A DNA stretch of 64,000 nt from Rhodocyclaceae bacterium. GTDB taxonomy: Bacteria; Pseudomonadota; Gammaproteobacteria; Burkholderiales; Rhodocyclaceae. The DNA lies in assembly GCA_016791115.1 (NCBI GenBank), contig JAEUNL010000004.1, forward strand, positions 62,001-126,000. Reading direction: 5' to 3'. The notes below the pieces were generated by a model. That model was not told where the DNA came from. It ran no database searches and was given only the letters and a program-made list of their open reading frames with translations. Below are positions 17,328-28,104 of this stretch, one piece after another (position 1 is the stretch's first letter; every line of letters starts with the position of its first letter). Made by a program: the position numbers and the translations under genes.

Positions 17328-17981
17328 TCAGACGCTGCGCGCCAGCGCGGCGAGCGCCGCGCGGCCGCTCAGCAAGTGCGCGTGCATGCGCGCCTGCGCT
17401 GCCTCTGCATCGCCGGCATCGATGGCTTGCATGATCGCGCGGTGCTCGGCGAGCGATTCGTCCACACGGCCTTCGCGCGACAAGGAATGGTGGCGATTGA
17501 GCTTGAGCACCTTGCGCATGTCGTCGATCACCTGCAGCAGCCAGCGATTGCCGGCAAGCTGCTGCAGCTTCAAGTGGAACTGCTGGTTGACCTCGAAGAA
17601 GGCATCGACATCGCCGCGCTGCGCGGCACGCTCCAGGCGGTCGTGGATCGCACGCAGCGCCGCGATGTCGGCCGGCCGGGCCTTGCTCACCGCCTCGAAG
17701 GCACAGCGCCCTTCGAGCAATGCGAGCAGGGGAAAAATGTCATCGAGATCGCCGTCGGTCAGCTCGGTGACGTAGCAGCCGCGACGCGGCTTCAGCGTCA
17801 CCAGCCCTTCGGAGGCCAGCACCTTGAGCGCCTCGCGCATGGGGGTGCGCGAAATGCCGTAATGCTCGGCAAGCGCCTGCTCGTCGATCCAGCTGCCCGG
17901 CGCCAGCTCGTGCGCGAAGATGCGCTGGCGCAATCGTTCGGCAACCTCCTGATACAGCGCGGTATGGGCAATCGTATTCAT
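17328..17981 (-). CDS. GntR family regulator, FadR/FCD subfamily
   Basis: 217-aa transcription factor. The winged HTH at about residues 10-75 has PGSWIDEQALAEHYGISRTPMREALKVL and the wing LKPRRGCYVTEL. The FCD ligand-binding domain (about 80-210) contains the metal/ligand histidines FHLKLQQLAGN and EHRAIMQAI. Such regulators usually repress adjacent acid or CoA-ester catabolic genes until an acyl ligand binds. It is divergent from the mutase operon with a 273-bp shared region, so control of propionyl/methylmalonyl-CoA metabolism is the natural inference. Confidence 0.9.
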   Translation of the reverse strand: MNTIAHTALYQEVAERLRQRIFAHELAPGSWIDEQALAEHYGISRTPMREALKVLASEGLVTLKPRRGCYVTELTDGDLDDIFPLLALLEGRCAFEAVSKARPADIAALRAIHDRLERAAQRGDVDAFFEVNQQFHLKLQQLAGNRWLLQVIDDMRKVLKLNRHHSLSREGRVDESLAEHRAIMQAIDAGDAEAAQARMHAHLLSGRAALAALARSV

Positions 17982-18065
17982 GCGTTCATCGAGAGCATGC
18001 GCTCACATCTGCAAAGCCTGGGCGGCATTTTTCAGGGATGTTCGCGGTGCACTGCGGCGCACCTG

Positions 18066-18095
18066 TTGCATTCATAATTATGGATAACGTATTAT
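18066..18095 (+). promoter_or_regulatory. Candidate promoter and operator for the mutase operon
   Basis: TTGCAT (18066-18071) and TATTAT (18090-18095) are spaced 18 bp, facing the mutase gene. An AT-rich 22-bp stretch 18074-18095 with ATAAT/ATTAT inverted ends overlaps the spacer and -10, a sensible place for the divergent GntR protein to bind. It stands out against the G+C-rich surroundings. Neither role is demonstrated. Confidence 0.45.
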
Positions 18096-18254
18096 TTACC
18101 CCGTCGATTGTCAAGGCGATCCCGCGTGCAGCGGCCGGCGAAATCCTTCAAAAGGGGATGGGTGCCGGCTGCGTTTCGGGTTTCGGGCTAAGCTTGGAAC
18201 GCCGCGACGACGATCCGGTTTCGATCCATCCGCATTTCGATAGCGAGTGCCATC

Positions 18255-20429
<2,175 letters not shown>

Positions 20430-20459
20430 GTCCGCGGCAGCCTGCAAGCCGCACCTCGC

Positions 20460-21458
20460 ATGAACCCCGCAGACGCACGCCACCTGCTCGCCCGCGCCGA
20501 TCAGTCGCTGGTCGACGGCGTGCTTGCGCGCAACCGGCGTGCCCTGGCCAAGGCCATCACGCTGATCGAGTCGACGCGCACCGATCACCAGCAGCGCGCC
20601 CAGAAGGTGATCGAGGCCTTGCTGCCCCACACCGGCAATGCCATCCGGATCGGGATATCGGGCGTGCCCGGCGTCGGCAAATCGACATTCATCGAGGCCT
20701 TCGGGCTCTACCTGATCGAGCAGGGGCTGCGCGTCGCGGTGCTGGCGGTCGACCCGTCCTCGACGGTGTCCGGCGGCTCGATCCTCGGCGACAAGACGCG
20801 CATGGAACTGCTCTCGCAGCGCACCGAGGCCTACATCCGCCCGTCGCCATCGGCCGGTTCGCTGGGCGGCGTGGCCGATCGCACGCGCGAGACGCTCCTG
20901 CTGTGCGAGGCGGCGGGCTTCGATGTCGTGATCGTCGAAACCGTGGGCGTCGGCCAGTCCGAGACAGCGGTCGCCGCAATGACCGACGTTTTCGTGCTGC
21001 TGCAACTGCCCAACGCAGGCGACGACCTGCAGGCGATCAAGAAAGGCATCGTCGAACTGGCCGACCTGATCGTCATCAACAAGGCAGACCTCGACCCGCA
21101 GGCTGCGAATCTGGCGCAAGGCCAGTTCCGCAGCGCGCTGTCGATGCTGCGCCACACGACGCCGGGCTGGGAGCCGCCGGTGCTGATGATCTCGGCGCTG
21201 CGCAGCGAGGGCATCGCCGCATTCTGGGGCGAGATCGCGCGCTATCGCGAAGTCATGAATGCCAGCGGCGAGTTCACCGCCAGGCGGCGCAGCCAGGCCC
21301 TGGCCTGGATGTGGGAACTGATAGACCGCGGCCTGCGCGCACGCTTTCGCGGCAACGCGCAGGTGCAGGCCACCCTGCCGGGGCTCGCCGATGCGGTGGC
21401 CCATGGCGGCACCACGCCGGCGCTCGCAGCACAGCGATTGCTCGGCCTGATCGAATAA
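20460..21458 (+). CDS. meaB: Methylmalonyl-CoA mutase-associated GTPase MeaB
   Basis: 332-aa G3E GTPase (MeaB/ArgK) that protects the mutase from inactivation and gates cofactor delivery. P-loop GVPGVGKST at about residues 64-72, [19 protein letters not shown] with the switch/base-specific region, ETVGVGQSE and NKAD (G4). The C terminus has the helical dimerisation arm. It lies between the mutase and pccB on the same strand. Confidence 0.96.
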   Translation: MNPADARHLLARADQSLVDGVLARNRRALAKAITLIESTRTDHQQRAQKVIEALLPHTGNAIRIGISGVPGVGKSTFIEAFGLYLIEQGLRVAVLAVDPSSTVSGGSILGDKTRMELLSQRTEAYIRPSPSAGSLGGVADRTRETLLLCEAAGFDVVIVETVGVGQSETAVAAMTDVFVLLQLPNAGDDLQAIKKGIVELADLIVINKADLDPQAANLAQGQFRSALSMLRHTTPGWEPPVLMISALRSEGIAAFWGEIARYREVMNASGEFTARRRSQALAWMWELIDRGLRARFRGNAQVQATLPGLADAVAHGGTTPALAAQRLLGLIE

Positions 21459-21483
21459 CAGGGTTCACTACCGGGAGCAAGAC

Positions 21484-23016
<1,533 letters not shown>

Positions 23017-23035
23017 GCCACCTGGAGAGAAGAAC

Positions 23036-25024
23036 ATGTTCAAGAAGATTCTGATTGCGAACCGGGGGGAAATCGCCTGCCGGGTGATCAAGACGGCACG
23101 CAAGATGGGCATCAAGACCGTGGCGGTCTACTCCGAGGCGGACAAGGATGCGATGCATGTCGACATGGCCGACGAGGCTGTCTGCATCGGACCGGCCGCC
23201 TCGAAGGAATCCTATCTGGTGATGGACAAGATCATCGCCGCCTGCAAGCAGACCGGCGCCGAGGCGGTTCACCCGGGCTACGGCTTCCTGTCCGAGAACC
23301 AGGAGTTCTCGCGCACCCTGGAAGAGCAGGGCATCGTGTTCATCGGCCCGAAGCATTACTCGGTGGCCGCGATGGGCGACAAGATCGCCTCGAAAAAGCT
23401 GGCGATGGAAGCGAAGGTCAACACCATTCCCGGCTACAACGACGCGATCGGCTCGCCGGAGCAGGCGGTCGAGATCGCCAAGGGCATCGGCTACCCGGTG
23501 ATGATCAAGGCCTCGGCGGGCGGCGGCGGCAAGGGCCTGCGCGTGGCGTTCAACGACAAGGAAGCGTTCGAGGGCTTTTCCTCCTGCCGCAACGAGGCGC
23601 GCAACAGCTTCGGCGACGACCGCGTGTTCATCGAGAAGTTCGTCGAGGAGCCGCGCCACATCGAGATCCAGGTGCTGGGCGATGCACACGGCACGGTGCT
23701 GTACCTGAACGAGCGCGAGTGCTCGATCCAGCGCCGCCACCAGAAGGTGATCGAGGAAGCGCCTTCGCCATTCATCGACCCGGAAACGCGCAAGAAGATG
23801 GGCGAGCAGGCAGTGGCGCTCGCCAAGGCGGTTAAGTACCAGTCGGCGGGTACGGTGGAGTTCGTCGTCGGCAAGGACAAGAGTTTCTACTTTCTGGAGA
23901 TGAACACCCGCCTGCAGGTGGAACACCCGGTGACCGAACTGATCACCGGCCTCGACCTGGTCGAGCAGATGATCCGCGTGGCGGCCGGCGAACCACTGTC
24001 GATCAAGCAGAGCGACATCGGCATTCACGGCTGGGCGATGGAAGCGCGCATCTGCGCCGAAGATCCCTATCGCAACTTCCTGCCCTCGGTCGGCCGCCTG
24101 GTGCGCTACCTGCCGCCGCCGGAAGTACCGGGTGAGGTCCGCGTCGACACCGGCGTGTTCGAGGGCGGCGAGGTGTCGATGTACTATGACTCGATGATCG
24201 CCAAGCTGATCTGCCACGGTACGACGCGCGACCAGGCAATCGGCCGGCTGCGCGAGGCGCTCAACGCCTTCTGCATCCGCGGCCTGTCGCACAACATCAG
24301 TTTCGTCTCTGCGGTGCTGGCGCACCCGCGCTTCGTCTCCGGCAAGTTCACCACGGCCTTCATCGCCGAGGAGTATCCGACCGGGTTCCACAACGAAGAC
24401 GTCGTGCATGACGACCCGGCCTTGCTGGTCGCCGTCGCCGGCGCGGTGAACTACCTGTATCACGTACGCGCCTCCCGCATCGTCGGCCAGCTTCCGGGGC
24501 ACGAATACAAGATTCCCGGCCAATGGGTCGTCCTGTTCGCCGAAGAGGAATACCCGATCGCGGTTCGCGCCATTGCCGGCGGGCACCGCGTGAGCTACGG
24601 CGACGTCGACTACGACGTGCTCGCCGACTGGCGCTTCTACGACCCCGTATTCCGCTGCACCATCAACGGCCAGCCGGTCACGATGCAAGTCGAACGCGTC
24701 GGCACCCGCTTCCGCATCCACCACTGGGGCGTTCGCGCCGAGGTCGAAGTGGTCAGTGCACGCGGCGCCGAACTGCTCAAGCGCATGCCGAAGAAGGCCC
24801 CGCCCGACCTGTCGAAGTTCCTGCTCTCGCCGATGCCGGGGCTGTTGCGCGAGGTTGCCGTCAGGCAGGGCCAGGAAGTGAAAGCCGGCGAGAAGCTCGC
24901 GGTGATCGAGGCGATGAAGATGGAGAACGTGCTCAAGGCCGAGCAGGACTGTGTGGTCGAGGAAATCCTCGCCAAGCAGGGCGACAGCCTTGCGGTGGAT
25001 CAGCCGATCGTGAGGTTCGCGTAA
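23036..25024 (+). CDS. pccA: Propionyl-CoA carboxylase alpha subunit (biotin-containing)
   Basis: 662-aa biotin carboxylase plus biotin carboxyl carrier. The N-terminal carboxylase runs about 1-445 with the ATP-grasp glycine loop KASAGGGGKGLRVA (about 157-170), ERECSIQRRHQKVIEEAPSP and EMNTRLQVEHPVTE. The linker (about 450-590) is the BT-type domain of PCC alpha chains. The biotin-attachment motif EAMKMEN is at about residue 625-631. An AGGAGAGAAGAAC-like Shine-Dalgarno (GGAGAG) precedes ATG 23036. It is the last gene of the operon and ends at an unusual double palindrome. Confidence 0.96.
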   Translation: MFKKILIANRGEIACRVIKTARKMGIKTVAVYSEADKDAMHVDMADEAVCIGPAASKESYLVMDKIIAACKQTGAEAVHPGYGFLSENQEFSRTLEEQGIVFIGPKHYSVAAMGDKIASKKLAMEAKVNTIPGYNDAIGSPEQAVEIAKGIGYPVMIKASAGGGGKGLRVAFNDKEAFEGFSSCRNEARNSFGDDRVFIEKFVEEPRHIEIQVLGDAHGTVLYLNERECSIQRRHQKVIEEAPSPFIDPETRKKMGEQAVALAKAVKYQSAGTVEFVVGKDKSFYFLEMNTRLQVEHPVTELITGLDLVEQMIRVAAGEPLSIKQSDIGIHGWAMEARICAEDPYRNFLPSVGRLVRYLPPPEVPGEVRVDTGVFEGGEVSMYYDSMIAKLICHGTTRDQAIGRLREALNAFCIRGLSHNISFVSAVLAHPRFVSGKFTTAFIAEEYPTGFHNEDVVHDDPALLVAVAGAVNYLYHVRASRIVGQLPGHEYKIPGQWVVLFAEEEYPIAVRAIAGGHRVSYGDVDYDVLADWRFYDPVFRCTINGQPVTMQVERVGTRFRIHHWGVRAEVEVVSARGAELLKRMPKKAPPDLSKFLLSPMPGLLREVAVRQGQEVKAGEKLAVIEAMKMENVLKAEQDCVVEEILAKQGDSLAVDQPIVRFA

Positions 25025-25066
25025 CGTCGATCGCGAGGTTTTCGTCGCGATCGACGAAAACCTCGC
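25025..25066. terminator. Overlapping double palindrome after pccA
   Basis: Two perfect but mutually exclusive hairpins share bases. Stem 1 pairs 25025-25036 (CGTCGATCGCGA) with 25045-25056 around an 8-base loop. Stem 2 pairs 25033-25047 (GCGAGGTTTTCGTCG) with 25052-25066 around the 4-base loop CGAT. It lies between the convergent ends of pccA (stop at 25024) and the YejM-like gene (stop at 25088). Probably a bidirectional transcript end or RNA-stabilising structure. Stem 1 is followed by AAAA, not T, on the + strand. Confidence 0.6.
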
Positions 25067-25087
25067 AACGCGGCTGTCCGCGCGACG

Positions 25088-27004
25088 TCAGGATCGCGCT
25101 TTCGAGGCAAACCGGGAACACCCCTTGATCGCGTCGAGGATGAGCTGACGGTTTGCCTGCAGCACTTCCGGTAGCTGCGCCCCGGGTAGCGGCCGGTCCT
25201 TCGGATCGGTCGGCGCCCACTGCCCCGTGCCGCGGTTGGTGAATGCGATGCGGTACTTCATGTCGGGCGTAATCACGCCGATGCTCTGCCAGTCGCTGCT
25301 CACGATGAACGGCCTCGAGCCGGTCTTCAGCAGATTCCCGCCAAGCGAATAGCTGCTGGCATCTTCCGGCGCACCCAGCATCTGCAGCAGCGTGGTTCCG
25401 ATGTCCAGGTGGCTGGTGGTGTCGGCAATCGTTCGGTGGCCGGTTCCCGGCACCCAGACCACGAGCGGCGTCCGGATCTGTTCATCGACGAAACTCGAGT
25501 TGTGCCCCCAGGCACCCTTTTCCATGAACTCCTCGCCGTGGTCCCCGGTCACGACGACGATAGTGTTGTCGAGCAGGCCCTGTTTCTCCAGTTCGTCGTA
25601 AATCCGCCCCATCTGCCTGTCAATCCAGTGCGAGGCATTGGTGTAGCGATTGAGCAGTTGATCGATCTTGGGCGCCAGCGACTCCCGGGTCATCGACGCA
25701 TAGTCGACGTTCTCCAGATACGGCTTCGCGATTACGGCCGAGTCGGGAAAGGCGTAACGCGCGTGCGTCGACTCGAAAAAGAAGAAGCTCATGAACGGCC
25801 GTTTCGGATCACGATGCCGCAGGAAATTGATCAGGGCATCGGTGTTGTCCTGATCCTGCTGCCAGGCCGGCACCGTGCCCTGGCTTTCGTGAAGATCCTT
25901 TGCTGGCACGCCCGCAAACAACGTCTGATCGAACTCGGGGTAGGTAAATCGCGCGCTGGTGCGCAGGTCCAGCTGATAGTCCAGTTGCCTGATCCGGTCC
26001 ATCAGCAACGGGCTGCGCTTCTCATGGAGGAAGCTTGCCCAGTACGATCCGTACAGGCCGTAGAACAACCCGAAGAGTCCCTCCCTCGTACCGTTTCCGC
26101 TGGAGAAATGGTTCTGAAAATATAGTCCGCGCTGCGACAGCCTCCACGTATTGGGCATGATGGTCTCGGTCATCCGGTCCCATCTCAGGGATTCGGCAAC
26201 CAGGATCACGATGTTCGGCGGCTTGGCCACGGTCGAGAACTGCACCGGGCCGGCAGGATAGTTGAGCCGCCCGCCTTCGACATCCATCGAGAGCCTTTCG
26301 GCCCGGCTTGCCGGCTCGACACCAAGCATCTTCGCGGCACTGCGAAAGGTCACCCGGGAATAGAAGGGATAAGTGCTGGACGCCTCGAGTATCGCGCCAT
26401 CGTTCCGCAGATCCGCAAACCCGAACACCGCGCGCTCGACGATCATCATCATGGCGAGGGTCAGCAGCACGGGTTTCCAGCCGATCCTCGGGCCACGAAC
26501 CCGGTGCACCCAGACACTGGCCGGCCACAACAGGGCCTGAATCGCGATGTGCGCAGTTGCGATTGCTGCCACGGAGAGGTAAGTGTCGTTGCCCCCGCCC
26601 AGCGACTCGACGCCACCCGGCGTGGTGATGAGGTTCAGCACGAACCCGTTGAAGTGAAAGCGGTACAGATCGTGGATGACGCTGTCCACGCGCAGGAACA
26701 ATATGCACAGGCTGGTTCCAAGGACAAAACCCGCCGGCTGAACAAACGATCCCGGCCTTGCGACGCGGCCGGCCAGCAACGCCAGCAGAACACCCGGTAG
26801 CAGATAGAGGAAGCTGTAGGAAAACCACACCAGAAGATGGAATCCCAGTGCAATACCCGGCACGAAAGCCGGATTCCCGTCGCGGAAGAACGGCCATGTC
26901 ACGAACAGCATGTGCAGCCAGCTCAACGCAAGATAGGTTCGTACATTGGGCCGCAGATCTCGCGGCATGAAGAACATCAACGCGTTTTTCAAGCGACCCG
27001 CCAT
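25088..27004 (-). CDS. DUF3413/sulfatase-fold inner-membrane protein, YejM/PbgA-like
   Basis: 638-aa protein. About five TM helices in residues 20-210 contain a DUF3413-like stretch (DSVIHDLYRFHFNGFVLNLI), followed by a periplasmic alkaline-phosphatase/sulfatase fold (about 260-600) with VAESLRWDRM, TGDHGEEFMEKGAWGHNSS and STHARYAF. E. coli YejM/PbgA (LapC) has this layout and controls LPS synthesis through LapB. The catalytic Cys/Ser formylglycine site of true sulfatases is not apparent: the metal-nucleophile position reads SGNGTREG, where Thr could act. ATG 27004 is chosen for AAGGAA eight bases upstream; an earlier start at 27058 is less likely. Role in envelope lipid control is inferred. 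Confidence 0.82.
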   Translation of the reverse strand: MAGRLKNALMFFMPRDLRPNVRTYLALSWLHMLFVTWPFFRDGNPAFVPGIALGFHLLVWFSYSFLYLLPGVLLALLAGRVARPGSFVQPAGFVLGTSLCILFLRVDSVIHDLYRFHFNGFVLNLITTPGGVESLGGGNDTYLSVAAIATAHIAIQALLWPASVWVHRVRGPRIGWKPVLLTLAMMMIVERAVFGFADLRNDGAILEASSTYPFYSRVTFRSAAKMLGVEPASRAERLSMDVEGGRLNYPAGPVQFSTVAKPPNIVILVAESLRWDRMTETIMPNTWRLSQRGLYFQNHFSSGNGTREGLFGLFYGLYGSYWASFLHEKRSPLLMDRIRQLDYQLDLRTSARFTYPEFDQTLFAGVPAKDLHESQGTVPAWQQDQDNTDALINFLRHRDPKRPFMSFFFFESTHARYAFPDSAVIAKPYLENVDYASMTRESLAPKIDQLLNRYTNASHWIDRQMGRIYDELEKQGLLDNTIVVVTGDHGEEFMEKGAWGHNSSFVDEQIRTPLVVWVPGTGHRTIADTTSHLDIGTTLLQMLGAPEDASSYSLGGNLLKTGSRPFIVSSDWQSIGVITPDMKYRIAFTNRGTGQWAPTDPKDRPLPGAQLPEVLQANRQLILDAIKGCSRFASKARS

Positions 27005-27276
27005 GGGCAAGATTCCTTCGTGTGCAATCGGGGTTGAAGCCGGACGGCGCGGATGCAATCCTGCCCGCCGTCGGAAAAGGCAGCACGGGTTTTACTTCCC
27101 CAGCCTTAAGAGAATATTAGGATGGCTGCCAACGTGCATGCTACCGTACCCGAGCAGCGTCAGGATGCTGAATCAGCCAAGCCGGAGAGCCGCACAGGCT
27201 GGCGTTCTTCAGCCACCCGCCCCTGATAGCGACCCCTGACGCGGTGTTCCGCCCCTCCTACCCGCTCAGCGCCGAT

Positions 27277-27687
27277 TCATGCGGCTTGCGAGGCAGGGTG
27301 TGCGAGTTCGCGCCCGGCCCGGGCGTGGGCCGTGGAAAACTGCATGGCGGCGGGAAGCCGCGGGATGACGAAGGAAGGGTAGAAAACCTGCGCGTCGTCG
27401 CGCCAAATGATCGCGTTGCCGCGCCGCGCGATCCATGCGCGAATGCCGTCGTGCTCCAGCACGGTGCGTTGGCAGTCATGCGGCACCTCGCGGCCATAGT
27501 GGTGCACTTCGAGCACGTAGCATTGGCGGCCCTTGTCCCACACCAGCAGTTCCTCGATGGCGATCCCATTGCGCGGATTGATGCCGTTGTTCCATTCGGC
27601 TACGCACAGGCGAAACCAGTGCACCAATTGCGTCTCGCGCCCCTCGCGCGGATCGACGTGGATGAAGTTGGGTACCTCGTGCAGCAT
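27277..27687 (-). CDS. Hypothetical protein, small cytosolic
   Basis: 136-aa protein I do not recognise. ATG 27687 is used, with GGAG eight bases upstream; a TTG at 27732 would add 15 residues. The sequence is compositionally normal for a soluble protein: NFIHVDPREGRETQLVHWF at the start, WNNGINPRNGIAIEELLVWDKGRQ in the middle, and an Ala/His-rich tail. No signal peptide, TM helix, cysteine motif or nucleotide-binding motif is visible. The even mix of aromatic, acidic and basic residues argues it is a real gene and not a G+C shadow. It stands alone between two - strand genes with wide gaps. Confidence 0.5.
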   Translation of the reverse strand: MLHEVPNFIHVDPREGRETQLVHWFRLCVAEWNNGINPRNGIAIEELLVWDKGRQCYVLEVHHYGREVPHDCQRTVLEHDGIRAWIARRGNAIIWRDDAQVFYPSFVIPRLPAAMQFSTAHARAGRELAHPASQAA

Positions 27688-27732
27688 TGCAGTGCTCCGG
27701 ACGAACAATCGTTGCAACAAGTTTCGCCGCAA

Positions 27733-28104
27733 TCACCCGCCCGGCGCCGAGGAACATTCCGCTTTTCGGTACGCCGCACGCAAAAAATCTGGCCGATCGT
27801 GAAGTTTGCCGCGCCGCGCGATGCGGCGAAATTCACGGCTGCACCGGAACACGACGGACTCGGGCCCGCGCAACGCGACTTTCACCGCGAAGCGCAGCCT
27901 CGAAGATCCTTGCTGGTACCGACCGACAGCATGCGACGGCGAAAGCGCAAGAAAAAGAAGGAGGAGGCCCAGCAGATTTCCCCGTCTTTCTTCCGCCGCA
28001 CACCACCGGCCGGCAGGAGCAACTTTGCCGCAACACGCGGCCGCGGGAAATCCGGCAGACGGCCTAAGACTCCTGTCTGGCACTCCTGTCTGGCCGCACG
28101 CGGA
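27733..28104. other. 372-bp stretch without a supportable gene
   Basis: Several frames are open but none looks like a protein. A purine-rich run (AAGAAAAAGAAGGAGGAGG) lies near 27950-27968. A 13-bp unit ACTCCTGTCTGGC is perfectly duplicated in tandem at 28069-28094, just beyond the HD-GYP gene stop. No recognisable RNA gene. Confidence 0.45.

Noticed and set aside
28069..28094. Perfect 13-bp tandem duplication ACTCCTGTCTGGC
   Set aside because: Only two units; too small to call an array or CRISPR.
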